Source: UBA5078 sp964538025 (GTDB lineage Bacteria; Pseudomonadota; Gammaproteobacteria; Pseudomonadales; Pseudohongiellaceae). Taken from it: a DNA stretch of 64,000 nt. The stretch is from the NCBI GenBank assembly GCA_964538025.1, contig CAZICZ010000008.1, positions 62,001 through 126,000 on the forward strand, in the 5' to 3' direction. The notes below the pieces were generated by a model that ran no database searches, was not told the DNA's origin, and worked only from the letters and a program-made list of their open reading frames with translations. Position 1 is the stretch's first letter. Every line of letters starts with the position of its first letter. The position numbers and the translations under genes were made by a program. Shown here one piece after another: positions 16,307 to 25,088 of the stretch.

Positions 16307-17521
16307 TCAGGCAAAGGGGCCGCTGATCTCGTAGGTAATGCCGGGACCTTCCTTGGTAAAGCCATTCTGGGAACTGAAATACAGCCGTGTGTAGGTCGGA
16401 TTGAAGGCGGGGCCGCACAGCTCCGAATCATCCTGACCCACCACCTGCAGCAAGGGCACCACCCGCCCCTCGGGAGTCAGCGCAACTAGCTGGTTGTCTC
16501 CGCCATCCTCGGCCACGATGACATCGCCCGCTGGCGTGATCACCACGTTGTCCACTCCCTTGAGGATCGGCGTTTCACTGGTCTTGATGTCGTACAACAC
16601 ACTGATGACGGAACTCGCCACCTCGTAGACCCAGACGCGATTGTCACCCTTGGTGGTGAAATAGACTTTGCCGGCAAAGTAGCCAATGCCCTCACCGCCG
16701 GCGAATTGGGTCGCCTCCGGCACCTGTTTGCGCGTCAGGGTCCGGCGGGCCAGAGGATCCGACAGTGGATGCCAGATGACCCGTCGTACGCCGTTGTCAT
16801 CGACGATCTGTGCAACCTCGAGCACCCCACTGCTGATGTCTGGCAGGGGACGATCCGGGCGAAAGCGGTACAGGCAGCCATCAGGCTCGTCCTCGGTCAG
16901 GTAGAGATGCTGGCAATCGGTGTCGACCGCCGCCGCCTCATGGCGAAACGCTCCCAACGCTGGCCGGACTTCTGCAAATTTTTCGCCGAACGGGTCACAC
17001 TCGAACACGAGCCCGTGATCCTGCTCCTCGCAGGAGAGCCAGGTATTCCAGGGCGTCTTGCCTCCCGCGCAGTTGCTGCTGGAGCCCGCCAGAATCGAAT
17101 AGGCATCGACTAGTTCCCCGCTGGAATTGAAGCGCAGTGCGCCTACACCACCCCCGCGGGCCGGCACTTCGCTGTTGGAGACATAGACCCAGCCACCGTC
17201 TGGCGCGGCATAACAGGCCCCACCATCGGGCTCTCGATGCCACACATATTCGCCGTCAAGCAGAGGCGTTTTGCCGGTCATGGCAACGATGCGCGACCGA
17301 TAGCCCGCCGGCAGCATGATGCCATTTTCATCCGGAGGCAGCAGGGGGCCCAGGGCATTCAGCCCGGCAAAGGAGATGTCGGAGTGCCCTTCCTGTGCCT
17401 GCACGCGGCCGGAGGCCGTGATGGTGAGGCCCCCCGCCAGCAAACTGCCTCCAGCAAAGGCGGCCAAGCCCTTCACGCCAAGTCGAATGAACTCCCTGCG
17501 CTGTGTTCCCAATGATTTCAT
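16307..17521 (-). CDS. PhoX-like (DUF839) Tat-exported protein
   Basis: A 404-residue protein. A Tat signal, QRREFIRLGV followed by a hydrophobic stretch, runs to about residue 40, so it is exported folded. The body shows the PhoX/DUF839 beta-propeller hallmarks: CAGGKTPWNTWLSCEEQDHG, FRHEAAAVD, YLTEDEPDGCLYRFRP and NVVITPAGDVIVAEDGGDN. PhoX is a calcium/iron phosphatase, and the glutamates in LSCEE and TEDE are equivalents of its metal ligands. At about 400 residues it is shorter than classical PhoX (over 600), so its activity on phosphomonoesters is uncertain. The start at 17521 has GAGGG upstream. Confidence 0.8.
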   Translation of the reverse strand: MKSLGTQRREFIRLGVKGLAAFAGGSLLAGGLTITASGRVQAQEGHSDISFAGLNALGPLLPPDENGIMLPAGYRSRIVAMTGKTPLLDGEYVWHREPDGGACYAAPDGGWVYVSNSEVPARGGGVGALRFNSSGELVDAYSILAGSSSNCAGGKTPWNTWLSCEEQDHGLVFECDPFGEKFAEVRPALGAFRHEAAAVDTDCQHLYLTEDEPDGCLYRFRPDRPLPDISSGVLEVAQIVDDNGVRRVIWHPLSDPLARRTLTRKQVPEATQFAGGEGIGYFAGKVYFTTKGDNRVWVYEVASSVISVLYDIKTSETPILKGVDNVVITPAGDVIVAEDGGDNQLVALTPEGRVVPLLQVVGQDDSELCGPAFNPTYTRLYFSSQNGFTKEGPGITYEISGPFA

Positions 17522-17659
17522 GTGACCCTCTGTCTGTAAGGCGGATTTAAAAGAGGCGCTATGGCACCCCATCTCGTCGGAAACAGTAGCACGGCGGTAT
17601 TGCAGTGATTTGACAGCATCCCCCACACAAACCCGTCTGCGAGGACACACGGTCCAAGT

Positions 17660-18319
17660 CTACCCCGCGGCACTCGCACGATACCATCCCGCGATGCTGT
17701 AACGATCCCGGCGCGCTGGACTGACTTCGTGTGGCACGTCTTCGCTGAGAAACACCACCACAGTGCCAAAGGTGGGCGCGACTTGTGCAAAAGGCTCCGT
17801 CCCCTGCTCCTCAAACAGCAGCAGGTCGCCGCCATCGGCAGTGGACCAGTCAGGATTGAAATACGCGACGACTGAAAGAACCCGGTTAGTGGTGTCCCTG
17901 CGCGCATTGCCCTTAAAGGCATCGAGATGTTTTTTGTAGAACGCCCCCGGCGGATAGTAGGCAAAGTGGCTCTCGAAACGGGCCAGACCCAAAAACAACT
18001 GCCTGTTCAAAAAAAGGCGAAGGCGATCGCTCCACTGCAACCAGGCCTGCTCCGCGGCGGTATGCCCCTCAATCCAGCGGATCTGGTCACGGCGCACGAG
18101 GGAGTTCACGGCGTAGTCCTGTTGTCGTCCGATACCTGCCGGTGAAAATTCCTCCCCGGACATGGCCAGGATCTGCTGATGCAGCGCATGGGAGAGATCA
18201 TCGGGCAATGCGTGGGGAACAACACACCAGCCATTGTCCCGCAGGGCTTCTGCGATGTCTGCGAAGAGGTGATCCTCTACGTCAAAATCGCCCGTGGGGG
18301 GTAATGTCATGTTCTGCAT
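17660..18319 (-). CDS. 2-oxoglutarate/Fe(II)-dependent oxygenase, SM-20/PKHD type
   Basis: A 219-residue protein with the jelly-roll iron site: H-x-D in KKHLDAF, the distal His in VPHEV, and the 2-oxoglutarate-binding Arg in RDRYSIAGWYR. FESHFAYYPPGAFYKKH before the metal site is typical of prolyl-hydroxylase-like (SM-20) members. It hydroxylates an unknown protein or small molecule. The ATG at 18319 is preferred over a TTG at 18337. It is a monocistronic gene, divergent from ybiT. Confidence 0.85.
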   Translation of the reverse strand: MQNMTLPPTGDFDVEDHLFADIAEALRDNGWCVVPHALPDDLSHALHQQILAMSGEEFSPAGIGRQQDYAVNSLVRRDQIRWIEGHTAAEQAWLQWSDRLRLFLNRQLFLGLARFESHFAYYPPGAFYKKHLDAFKGNARRDTTNRVLSVVAYFNPDWSTADGGDLLLFEEQGTEPFAQVAPTFGTVVVFLSEDVPHEVSPARRDRYSIAGWYRASAAG

Positions 18320-18427
18320 GCGACGGGTTGTCCTCAAGTGTGGCGCACGGACGATACTGAAATTTGCACAGAGTGTCTAACGACAGCGGCCGCATAATCA
18401 GCAGTGGTCGTGACCGGCACGCTCCAT

Positions 18428-18433
18428 TATAAT
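18428..18433 (+). promoter_or_regulatory. -10 element ahead of ybiT
   Basis: A perfect TATAAT about 115 bp ahead of the GTG start at 18546. No good -35 lies 16-18 bp upstream (TGGTCG at best), so the promoter may need an activator. Confidence 0.4.
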
Positions 18434-18545
18434 GCGCCCCTTTCGCGCTGGCTCCCATCCGCCCCTCGTGGCAGCCCCGGAGCCAGACCACAGCGCTGCC
18501 GGTGCAGCGCCCCCTAGTGACTCCTTTTACAAGACGGACAACGCT

Positions 18546-20153
18546 GTGATCAACGCTGCCAATATCACCATTCAGTTTGGTGCCAAACCGCTATTTGAAA
18601 ATGTCTCGCTGCGCTTTGGCGGCGGCAATCGCTACGGCCTGATCGGCGCCAATGGCTCCGGCAAATCCACCTTCATGAAGATTCTCAGTGGCGATCTGGT
18701 GCCCACCTCAGGCAATGTCAGTGTCGATGTCGACGAGCGTGTCGGCATTCTGCGCCAGGACCAGTTTGCCTACGAGGAATACACCGTGATCGACACCGTC
18801 ATCATGGGACACGACACGCTGTGGCGCATCAAGCAGGAAAAGGACCGCATCTATGCCCTGCCCGAGATGAGCGAGGAAGACGGCATGCGCGTCGCAGAGC
18901 TGGAGATTGAGTTTGCCGAGCTGGATGGCTACTCGGCCGAGTCCAGTGCCGGTGAACTGCTGCTGGGCCTGGGCATTCCCATCGAGCAACATTATGGCCT
19001 GATGAGTGAAGTGGCACCGGGCTGGAAGCTGCGTGTGCTGCTGGCTCAGGCACTGTTTGCCGATCCCGACATCATGCTGCTGGACGAGCCCACCAACAAC
19101 CTGGACATCAATGCCATCCGATGGCTGGAAGGCGTGCTCAACCAGCGCGACTGCACCATGATCATCATTTCCCACGACCGCCATTTCCTCAACAGCGTCT
19201 GCACCCACATGGTGGACCTGGACTATCAGGCGCTGCGTCTCTACCCGGGCAATTACGATGACTTCATGCTCGCCTCCACGCAGGCCCGTGAACGCATCCA
19301 GGCGGACAACGCCAAGAAGAAGACACAAATCGCCGAGCTGCAGTCCTTCGTCAGCCGTTTCTCTGCCAACGCCTCCAAGGCAAAACAGGCCACCTCGCGC
19401 GCCCGTCAGATCGAAAAGATCAAACTGGAGGAAATGAAGCCCTCCAGCCGCGTCAGCCCCTTTATCCGCTTTGAACAGGAAAAGAAACTGCACCGCCTGG
19501 CGGTGGAGGCCAAGGGCCTGACCCTGGGCTATGGCGACAACACTTTGATCTCGCAGCTGAACCTGATGGTGGAAGCCGGAGAGCGCGTTGCAATCCTGGG
19601 CGCCAACGGCATCGGGAAGACCACCTTCCTGCAGGCGCTGACGGGCCACTTTGGGGACGGGAGCGAGGAGCGGATGTCGGGCACCGTCAAATGGGCCGAG
19701 AATGCCAAGATCGGCTATTACGCGCAGGACCATTCGCACGAATTCGCGCAGGACATGAACCTGTTCGACTGGATGAGCCAGTGGGCGAACCCGGGCGATG
19801 ACGAGCAGGTGATTCGCGGCATTCTCGGAAAAATGTTGTTCTCCAAGGATGACAGCCTCAAAAGCGTGAAGGTCATCTCCGGCGGAGAAAAGGGCCGCAT
19901 GCTGTTTGGCAAACTGATGCTGCAACGCCCGAATGTGCTGGTCATGGACGAACCCACCAACCACCTGGACATGGAGTCCATCGAAGCCCTGAACCTGGCC
20001 CTGGAAAATTACCCGGGCACTCTGATTTTCGTGAGCCATGATCGCGAGTTTGTTTCCTCGCTGGCCACACGCATTCTGGAAATCACGCAGGGCACGATTG
20101 CAAACTTCAAAGGCAATTACGACGAATACCTGCACGCCCTCGGCGTGGAGTAA
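18546..20153 (+). CDS. ybiT: ABC-F ATPase, YbiT type
   Basis: A soluble 535-residue protein with two ABC cassettes and no membrane segments. The first cassette has Walker A GANGSGKST near residue 36 and the atypical signature EVAPGWKLR before DEPTNNLD. The second has GANGIGKTT, signature ISGGEKGR and DEPTNHLD. The GTG at 18546 is taken as start because the family begins with the NITIQFGAKPLFENVS strand; upstream in-frame codons are not family-like. ABC-F proteins act on the ribosome during translation. YbiT is a housekeeping member. It lies 25 bp ahead of dbpA. Confidence 0.92.
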   Translation: MINAANITIQFGAKPLFENVSLRFGGGNRYGLIGANGSGKSTFMKILSGDLVPTSGNVSVDVDERVGILRQDQFAYEEYTVIDTVIMGHDTLWRIKQEKDRIYALPEMSEEDGMRVAELEIEFAELDGYSAESSAGELLLGLGIPIEQHYGLMSEVAPGWKLRVLLAQALFADPDIMLLDEPTNNLDINAIRWLEGVLNQRDCTMIIISHDRHFLNSVCTHMVDLDYQALRLYPGNYDDFMLASTQARERIQADNAKKKTQIAELQSFVSRFSANASKAKQATSRARQIEKIKLEEMKPSSRVSPFIRFEQEKKLHRLAVEAKGLTLGYGDNTLISQLNLMVEAGERVAILGANGIGKTTFLQALTGHFGDGSEERMSGTVKWAENAKIGYYAQDHSHEFAQDMNLFDWMSQWANPGDDEQVIRGILGKMLFSKDDSLKSVKVISGGEKGRMLFGKLMLQRPNVLVMDEPTNHLDMESIEALNLALENYPGTLIFVSHDREFVSSLATRILEITQGTIANFKGNYDEYLHALGVE

Positions 20154-20178
20154 TCGCTCTCCCTCGGGAAGGACACGC

Positions 20179-21606
20179 ATGACTGACACCGCACCGGCCG
20201 GCTTTGAAGGCCTCGGATTGCCGAGCGCCCAGATCGAAAACCTGACGAGTCTGGGCTATTCGCGCATGACGGATGTGCAGGCGCTTGCCTTACCGCCTGC
20301 GCTGGCCGGCCAGGACCTCATTGCCCAGGCACATACCGGCAGTGGCAAGACGGCTGCCTTTGGCATTGCCCTGCTGACCCGACTTACCCCGCGGGACTTC
20401 GGGACGCAGGCATTGGTCTTGTGTCCGACACGGGAGCTGTCCACGCAGGTGGCAACCCAGCTGCGCAAGCTCGCCCGCTATCTGCCAAACATCAAAGTCG
20501 CGGTGCTATGCGGCGGGCAGGCGATTGGCCCGCAGATTGGCTCCCTGGCCCACGGTGCGCATGTCGTGGTGGGAACTCCCGGGCGCCTGCGGGACCATCT
20601 CGAAAAAGAAACACTCGTTCTGGAACGCTGCAACACGGTCGTGCTGGACGAAGCAGACCGCATGCTGGACATGGGCTTTGCCGATGACATCGCGTTCATA
20701 CTCGGCCAGACCCCGGAAACGCGACAGACGCTGCTGTTCTCGGCCACATACCCCGACAACATCGCCTCGCTGGCGGCACAGTATCTGCGCGCGCCCACGC
20801 GTGTTGAGGCAGCACCGCCAAGCGCCGCTCCGGCAATTCGTCAACGCTTTTTCCGCTGCGATGGCGAGGGCGATGACACAACTCGCGCCAACGCCTGTGC
20901 ACAGCTCTTGCAGCATTTCGCGCCGACCTCCTGCGTGGTGTTTTGCAACACACGGCAGAGCACGGTGGAAACCGCTGCTGCATTGGAGGCGATTGGCTAT
21001 GTGGCGATGGCGCTGCATGGCGAAATGGAACAGCGCGAGCGCGACCAGGTATTGATTCAGTTTCGCAATGGCAGCTGTCAGATTCTGGTCGCCACCGACG
21101 TGGCGGCACGAGGGCTGGATGTGGAGGAGCTGCCTCTTGTGGTCAATGCCGAGTTGCCGCGAGATCCGGACGTGTACACCCATCGCATCGGCCGCACCGG
21201 CAGGGCAGGGCTCGACGGCCTGGCGGTGAGCCTGTTCTTCGACCGCGAGTTTGCGCGCGTAGAGCGCCTCGCCCTTTCCGATACCGCCGACATCGCCCCC
21301 CTGGCGGGACTGCAGGCAGGTCAGCCCCTTCCGGGGGCCCCTCGCCAGACCTTGTGCATCGCGGGAGGACGAAAACAGAAAATTCGCGCGGGAGATATTC
21401 TGGGGGCACTCACCGCCGAGCAGAGGCTTGCGTCGAGCGCCATCGGGCGCATCGACATTCTGGAGTTTACCAGCTTCGTTGCCATTGATATCGCGTGCGT
21501 TGCGCAGGCGCTGGAGCAACTGGAGACCCGGCGCATCAAAGGACAGAAATTCAAGGTGCGACGCCTGCATACCATCGCCTCGCGCCGCCGTGCACAGGCG
21601 TCGTAA
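20179..21606 (+). CDS. dbpA: ATP-dependent RNA helicase DbpA
   Basis: A 475-residue DEAD-box helicase. The order is Q-motif region, AHTGSGKT, PTRELSTQV, DEADRMLDMGF, SAT, then DVAARGLD and HRIGRTGRAG. The C-terminal 75 residues form the RNA-binding domain (KIRAGDILGALT, IGRIDILEFTSFVAI, RRIKGQKFKVRR) that in DbpA binds hairpin 92 of 23S rRNA, guiding a late step of large-subunit assembly. It sits between ybiT (25 bp) and a DTW-domain gene whose ATG overlaps its TAA by one base. Confidence 0.93.
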   Translation: MTDTAPAGFEGLGLPSAQIENLTSLGYSRMTDVQALALPPALAGQDLIAQAHTGSGKTAAFGIALLTRLTPRDFGTQALVLCPTRELSTQVATQLRKLARYLPNIKVAVLCGGQAIGPQIGSLAHGAHVVVGTPGRLRDHLEKETLVLERCNTVVLDEADRMLDMGFADDIAFILGQTPETRQTLLFSATYPDNIASLAAQYLRAPTRVEAAPPSAAPAIRQRFFRCDGEGDDTTRANACAQLLQHFAPTSCVVFCNTRQSTVETAAALEAIGYVAMALHGEMEQRERDQVLIQFRNGSCQILVATDVAARGLDVEELPLVVNAELPRDPDVYTHRIGRTGRAGLDGLAVSLFFDREFARVERLALSDTADIAPLAGLQAGQPLPGAPRQTLCIAGGRKQKIRAGDILGALTAEQRLASSAIGRIDILEFTSFVAIDIACVAQALEQLETRRIKGQKFKVRRLHTIASRRRAQAS

Positions 21607-22208
21607 TGAGCGGGCGTCGACGGTGCGCGCGATGTCAGCGGCCAGTGCCACAGTGTTTTTGCGCGCGACTGACGCCCGTGGCACATGCCTGGCCCGTCTG
21701 GATAGCCCAGCATCCGCAGGAAGCCCGCCATGCACTCGGCACGGCGCGCATCGCCGCAGTCGGCCTGCGCACCTGTCACTTGGCGCTCTGCGCGCAAGAG
21801 ATCACCCCGGCCGCATTTCCGCCACACCCGCACTCGCCCGTCCTTGTCTACCCCCGCGAGGGCGCAGCGCCTCTTGAAACGCTTCCCTTGGACACACCGC
21901 GCCCCCTCCTTTTTCTCGATGGCACCTGGCGAAAAAGCACGCGGATGTGGCACGAATCCCCGTGGTTGCAGTCACTGCCTGCCTATGCACTGCACCCGAT
22001 GACACCGAGCCGCTATCGCATTCGGCGGGAACCCTCCGCCAACGCGTTGTCCACGCTGGAGGCCATCGTGCAGGCGCTGAGCACACTGGAGGGGGAGGCG
22101 CACCGGTTTGAGTCCATGCTGGCCGTGATGGACCAGCTGATCGAGGAACAGATTGCCCGCATGGGGCCGGAGGTGTTTGCACGCAACTACGGGGAGAGCG
22201 CCGGTTAA
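21606..22208 (+). CDS. DTW-domain tRNA-uridine aminocarboxypropyltransferase
   Basis: A 200-residue protein with an N-terminal cysteine cluster, CARCQRPVPQCFC, followed by the DTW-domain motif (here DGTW at about 110) and SRYRIRREP. DTW proteins such as E. coli TapT (YfiP) transfer the aminocarboxypropyl group of SAM to a tRNA uridine. The start is set at 21606 because its A is the last base of the dbpA stop. This points to coupled translation and a shared transcript of three RNA/ribosome genes. Which of the two bacterial DTW subtypes it is was not resolved. Confidence 0.85.
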   Translation: MSGRRRCARCQRPVPQCFCARLTPVAHAWPVWIAQHPQEARHALGTARIAAVGLRTCHLALCAQEITPAAFPPHPHSPVLVYPREGAAPLETLPLDTPRPLLFLDGTWRKSTRMWHESPWLQSLPAYALHPMTPSRYRIRREPSANALSTLEAIVQALSTLEGEAHRFESMLAVMDQLIEEQIARMGPEVFARNYGESAG

Positions 22209-22211
22209 AGC

Positions 22212-22229
22212 GCCCTCCTCGTCGAGGGC
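22212..22229. terminator. Hairpin between convergent genes
   Basis: GCCCTC and GAGGGC form a 6-bp stem around CTCGTC between the DTW gene and the MAPEG gene. There is no clear U-run on either strand, so termination would be weak or Rho-assisted. Confidence 0.35.
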
Positions 22230-22230
22230 C

Positions 22231-22614
22231 TTACAGCAAAGAGAAGATCGCGGCCCCGCCACCGCCCAGAAGCAGGATCAGGGTTGGCAGGATGCTGAGC
22301 ATGAATCCCAGACCGCGGGAGGCCGGGTCGCTGACATACGAGCGCAGATAAATCAGGCGGCCCACCAGATAGATGGCACCGATCCCTGCACCCACGTCCG
22401 GACGAATCCAGTAGGAAAAAAGCACGATCGCCGGAATGAACATCACGATCATTTCCAACGTGTTCTGGTGAACGCGGTAGTAGCGCTCAAACACGGGATG
22501 GCCGGTGATGGCCGGTGCGTGCACGTCATACTTGGCGCGCGCCTTGCCCACCAGCAGCGCAAAATAAAAATACTGCAACAAGGCCAGCACAATAACGATC
22601 GCTACATATTCCAT
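22231..22614 (-). CDS. MAPEG-family membrane protein
   Basis: A 127-residue protein with four membrane helices. The MAPEG pattern is seen in KARAKYDVHAPAITGHPVFERYYRVHQNTLEMIVMFIP: an Arg/Glu-containing first loop, RVHQNTLE, and later GRLIYLRSYVSDPASRGLGF. MAPEG proteins are glutathione- or eicosanoid-linked enzymes in eukaryotes; bacterial members are mostly uncharacterised glutathione transferase-like proteins. It ends two bases past the hairpin and starts 44 bp from the next minus-strand gene. Confidence 0.88.
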   Translation of the reverse strand: MEYVAIVIVLALLQYFYFALLVGKARAKYDVHAPAITGHPVFERYYRVHQNTLEMIVMFIPAIVLFSYWIRPDVGAGIGAIYLVGRLIYLRSYVSDPASRGLGFMLSILPTLILLLGGGGAAIFSLL

Positions 22615-22658
22615 CGTGTGATCTCCTGAACGAGAGGAAGGGAAAACGGTGCAGGGAT

Positions 22659-23453
22659 TCAGCCCTGCTCTTGTGCACTCTTGATGATTTGTTCCAGATA
22701 GGAGCTGGACCGGGTCACTTCATAGCGCTTGAATTTGATGCGGGGATGCAGTTCACGCATGCGGGAGCTGAGCAGCCCGTGGGCAGAATGCAGCTGGGCA
22801 TCCGAAATAATGCCATTGGTATCGCAATCGCGGGCGAGGCGCAGCAGGCGATCAAAGTTCATGATGAAATTGTCGGTGTGGGTGCAGCGAATCTGCGTGC
22901 CGTAGAACAGCTCGGCCAGATCCACGCCTTTTCCTGCCAGCACAAGGAAATTGCGGGAAAATATCTCGAAGTCGCCGGTGGCAAACTTGTGCCACATCTC
23001 CATGAATTCGCTTTCAGAGAAATGACTGTCGCCCTGGGGACCTTTACTGGACTGCAGCAGCAAGCCACTGATTCCCCCCAGCTGTCGACGGGTATTATCG
23101 GCGATCTTAAAGAAAGTCTCCTGACGCGCATTCAGTTCGGTCGCGGCAATCGCCATGGTCTGCTTTTCGGATTGAATGTTGTTATGGCGCAACTCGCGGT
23201 TGTTTTCCGCCAGCACACTTTGCTGGATGAACAGCCCAATGACCAGCCAGAGGAAAGCGAGCGGGGCAAATGCGCCCTCCAGAAAATTGCCCATGTCGGC
23301 AATCGGGAGTGTCAGAAAATCCGACCAGCCCACGTTGTGGGAGATATACAGCATGCCCAGCAGCAGCCACAGCAGGGTCAGTACCACGCCATATACGATG
23401 CGCATGTCCTTGGGGACGGGGAGGCTATCGGGCGTGTTTTTCTGATTATCCAT
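22659..23453 (-). CDS. Two-helix membrane protein of unknown function
   Basis: A 264-residue protein. Two membrane segments (about 19-42 and 60-78) are followed by a coiled-coil-like stretch rich in Q/N/E (about 80-120) and a helical cytoplasmic domain with conserved-looking FEIFSRNFLVLAGKG and LLSSRMRELHPRIKFKRYEV. No enzymatic motif is seen. Proteins of this layout are sometimes called putative phage abortive infection proteins, but I cannot support that here. Confidence 0.6.
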   Translation of the reverse strand: MDNQKNTPDSLPVPKDMRIVYGVVLTLLWLLLGMLYISHNVGWSDFLTLPIADMGNFLEGAFAPLAFLWLVIGLFIQQSVLAENNRELRHNNIQSEKQTMAIAATELNARQETFFKIADNTRRQLGGISGLLLQSSKGPQGDSHFSESEFMEMWHKFATGDFEIFSRNFLVLAGKGVDLAELFYGTQIRCTHTDNFIMNFDRLLRLARDCDTNGIISDAQLHSAHGLLSSRMRELHPRIKFKRYEVTRSSSYLEQIIKSAQEQG

Positions 23454-23544
23454 CGAAGCGTTTCCTTGCGCTGCACGTTTACCTTGTGTGATGACAGGCT
23501 ACGGCGGCAAACGCTGGCTAGATTACTGCCTGCCCGATACCGGG

Positions 23545-24675
23545 TCAACGAGTATCCGGGAGCGTAACAGGCAGCAACGGCGGTGACGAAGATTTCTGGA
23601 ATTTGCGCAGCAGGGCGGCCTCATTGGCCAGCAGCGCGTCCAGCTTTGCACAAAGACTTTTGTTGCGCGGGGCCTCGGGCGAACGGCGGAACCCATGGGG
23701 GTAATGCACCAGCGCCTCACTGAAATGGGGCAATCGATCAAAAAATGACTGCAGGGTCGCCATGTCAGCCTGCTGGGCATTCATGCCGTACTCCAAGGCC
23801 TCGAGGCACACTGCGTTGAGCTGTTGTTCAAATTGTCCCTGCATGGGGAACGCCAGGACGGGCTTGCCCAGAAACATCGCCTCGCTGAGCAGGGTAAATC
23901 CGGCTGTGCAGATCACCGACCGGCAGGCTGCCAGATCCTCAAGAAAGCCATGCGCACTGAACGGGCGATAGTGCAGATTGCCACTGACCTGTTCAAAGGG
24001 ATACCCGTACACCACAAAGCGTTCGTTCTGGCACTGAGAGAGCAGGTACAAGAGACTGTCGAAGCGTCCCGTCACGTACACCAGATGGAAGTCCCCGGTG
24101 CGTGGAGTCAGAGCGCCGAGCTCGGCGCGCAGGATAGGGGGAAACAGAAAGGTTTTCGCATTGCGCACAGGTCCCTGAAAGAAGGTCGTGGCCAGCACGA
24201 CGTCTGCACGCGGCACCATCAGTCGAATTACCCATTCCGTGATAAAGCGGTCGGTCCGAAGTGAAGAGGGAGACTCATACGCCATATAACGCATGCGATG
24301 CTGGTTATCGAGGCTGATCAGGGGCAGCCCGCGCGCCGTCGCCATCCGTGCACACAGGGGCTCGAAATCGGTAATCACCAGATCTGGCGCAAACACATCA
24401 AAACACGCCCGCAGGCTCTGCATGCTTCTGGCAAACGCACGCAGGCGCCGGAGGTTGAACCACACGGTACGCCACAGGGACACCCGATTATCGACACTGA
24501 TAATGCGCAGCCCCTCGATGCGCAGACACGGGAAGTCAGCCTGCAGGGCATCGTAGCCCCGGTGATAGCTGACGACCTGCACCGTGTGGCCGACGGCCAG
24601 CAAATGGCGCAGCATTTCCCGCGCGCGGGAAGAATGTCCCGCCCCTTCACCCGATACGGCGTACAGTATTCGCAT
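23545..24675 (-). CDS. MJ1255/VC2487-type glycosyltransferase
   Basis: A 376-residue protein of the GT-B fold. The N-terminus MRILYAVSGEGAGHSSRA is the glycine-rich opening of MurG/UGT-like glycosyltransferases. TAGFTLLSEAMFLGKPVLAFPMQGQFEQQLNA near the C-terminus is the nucleotide-sugar-binding block, and PDLVITDFEP lies in the middle. It fits the MJ1255/VC2487 family, whose acceptor is not established. The start at 24675 is chosen from this N-terminus. It is divergent from xseB with about 165 bp between. Confidence 0.85.
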   Translation of the reverse strand: MRILYAVSGEGAGHSSRAREMLRHLLAVGHTVQVVSYHRGYDALQADFPCLRIEGLRIISVDNRVSLWRTVWFNLRRLRAFARSMQSLRACFDVFAPDLVITDFEPLCARMATARGLPLISLDNQHRMRYMAYESPSSLRTDRFITEWVIRLMVPRADVVLATTFFQGPVRNAKTFLFPPILRAELGALTPRTGDFHLVYVTGRFDSLLYLLSQCQNERFVVYGYPFEQVSGNLHYRPFSAHGFLEDLAACRSVICTAGFTLLSEAMFLGKPVLAFPMQGQFEQQLNAVCLEALEYGMNAQQADMATLQSFFDRLPHFSEALVHYPHGFRRSPEAPRNKSLCAKLDALLANEAALLRKFQKSSSPPLLPVTLPDTR

Positions 24676-24841
24676 CCCCGTTCCTCCCGTCACCCGGCAT
24701 CCCCGTGATGCCCTGTCCGATGCCTGGCAAGTATAAAAACGCAGTGTGACAATTCGGTGTCGAGCCCGACGCCTCACTTTGCTATTGATCGGGAGACATT
24801 GGATAATTGCCGCCCCAACGCGCAGCCGCGGAAGTCGAACC

Positions 24842-25084
24842 ATGAGCAAGAAGCAGCCAGAAACCCCCGTCAACTTTGAGGAATCCCTCGCCAGCCTTGA
24901 GGCCATCGTCACCGCCATGGAAGACGGCAATCTGAGCCTGGAAGCATCGCTGGAAGCGTTCGAAAAAGGCATTCGTCTGACGCGAGAGTGCCAGGGTGCA
25001 CTCCTGGCGGCTGAGCAGAAAGTGCAGGTCCTGATGGGGGAAAATGCGGCACCCGCGCCCTTTACACTGGAAGGCGAGTCCTGA
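24842..25084 (+). CDS. xseB: Exodeoxyribonuclease VII small subunit
   Basis: An 80-residue helical protein with the XseB signature NFEESLASLEAIVTAMEDG, LSLEASLEAFEKGIRL and C-x-x-x-L-x-x-AEQKVQ. It binds the large subunit XseA (not in this window) to form a single-strand-specific exonuclease used in repair. It directly precedes ispA by 4 bp, the order found in many gammaproteobacteria (xseB-ispA-dxs). Confidence 0.95.
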   Translation: MSKKQPETPVNFEESLASLEAIVTAMEDGNLSLEASLEAFEKGIRLTRECQGALLAAEQKVQVLMGENAAPAPFTLEGES

Positions 25085-25088
25085 GGCC

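Noticed and set aside
18708..20189. A 490-codon open frame antisense to ybiT
   Set aside because: The plus strand encodes an unmistakable ABC-F protein; the antisense frame has no recognisable motif.
22659..23453. Abortive-infection protein
   Set aside because: Only the general two-helix plus helical-domain layout suggests it; there is no motif support and the neighbours are housekeeping genes.
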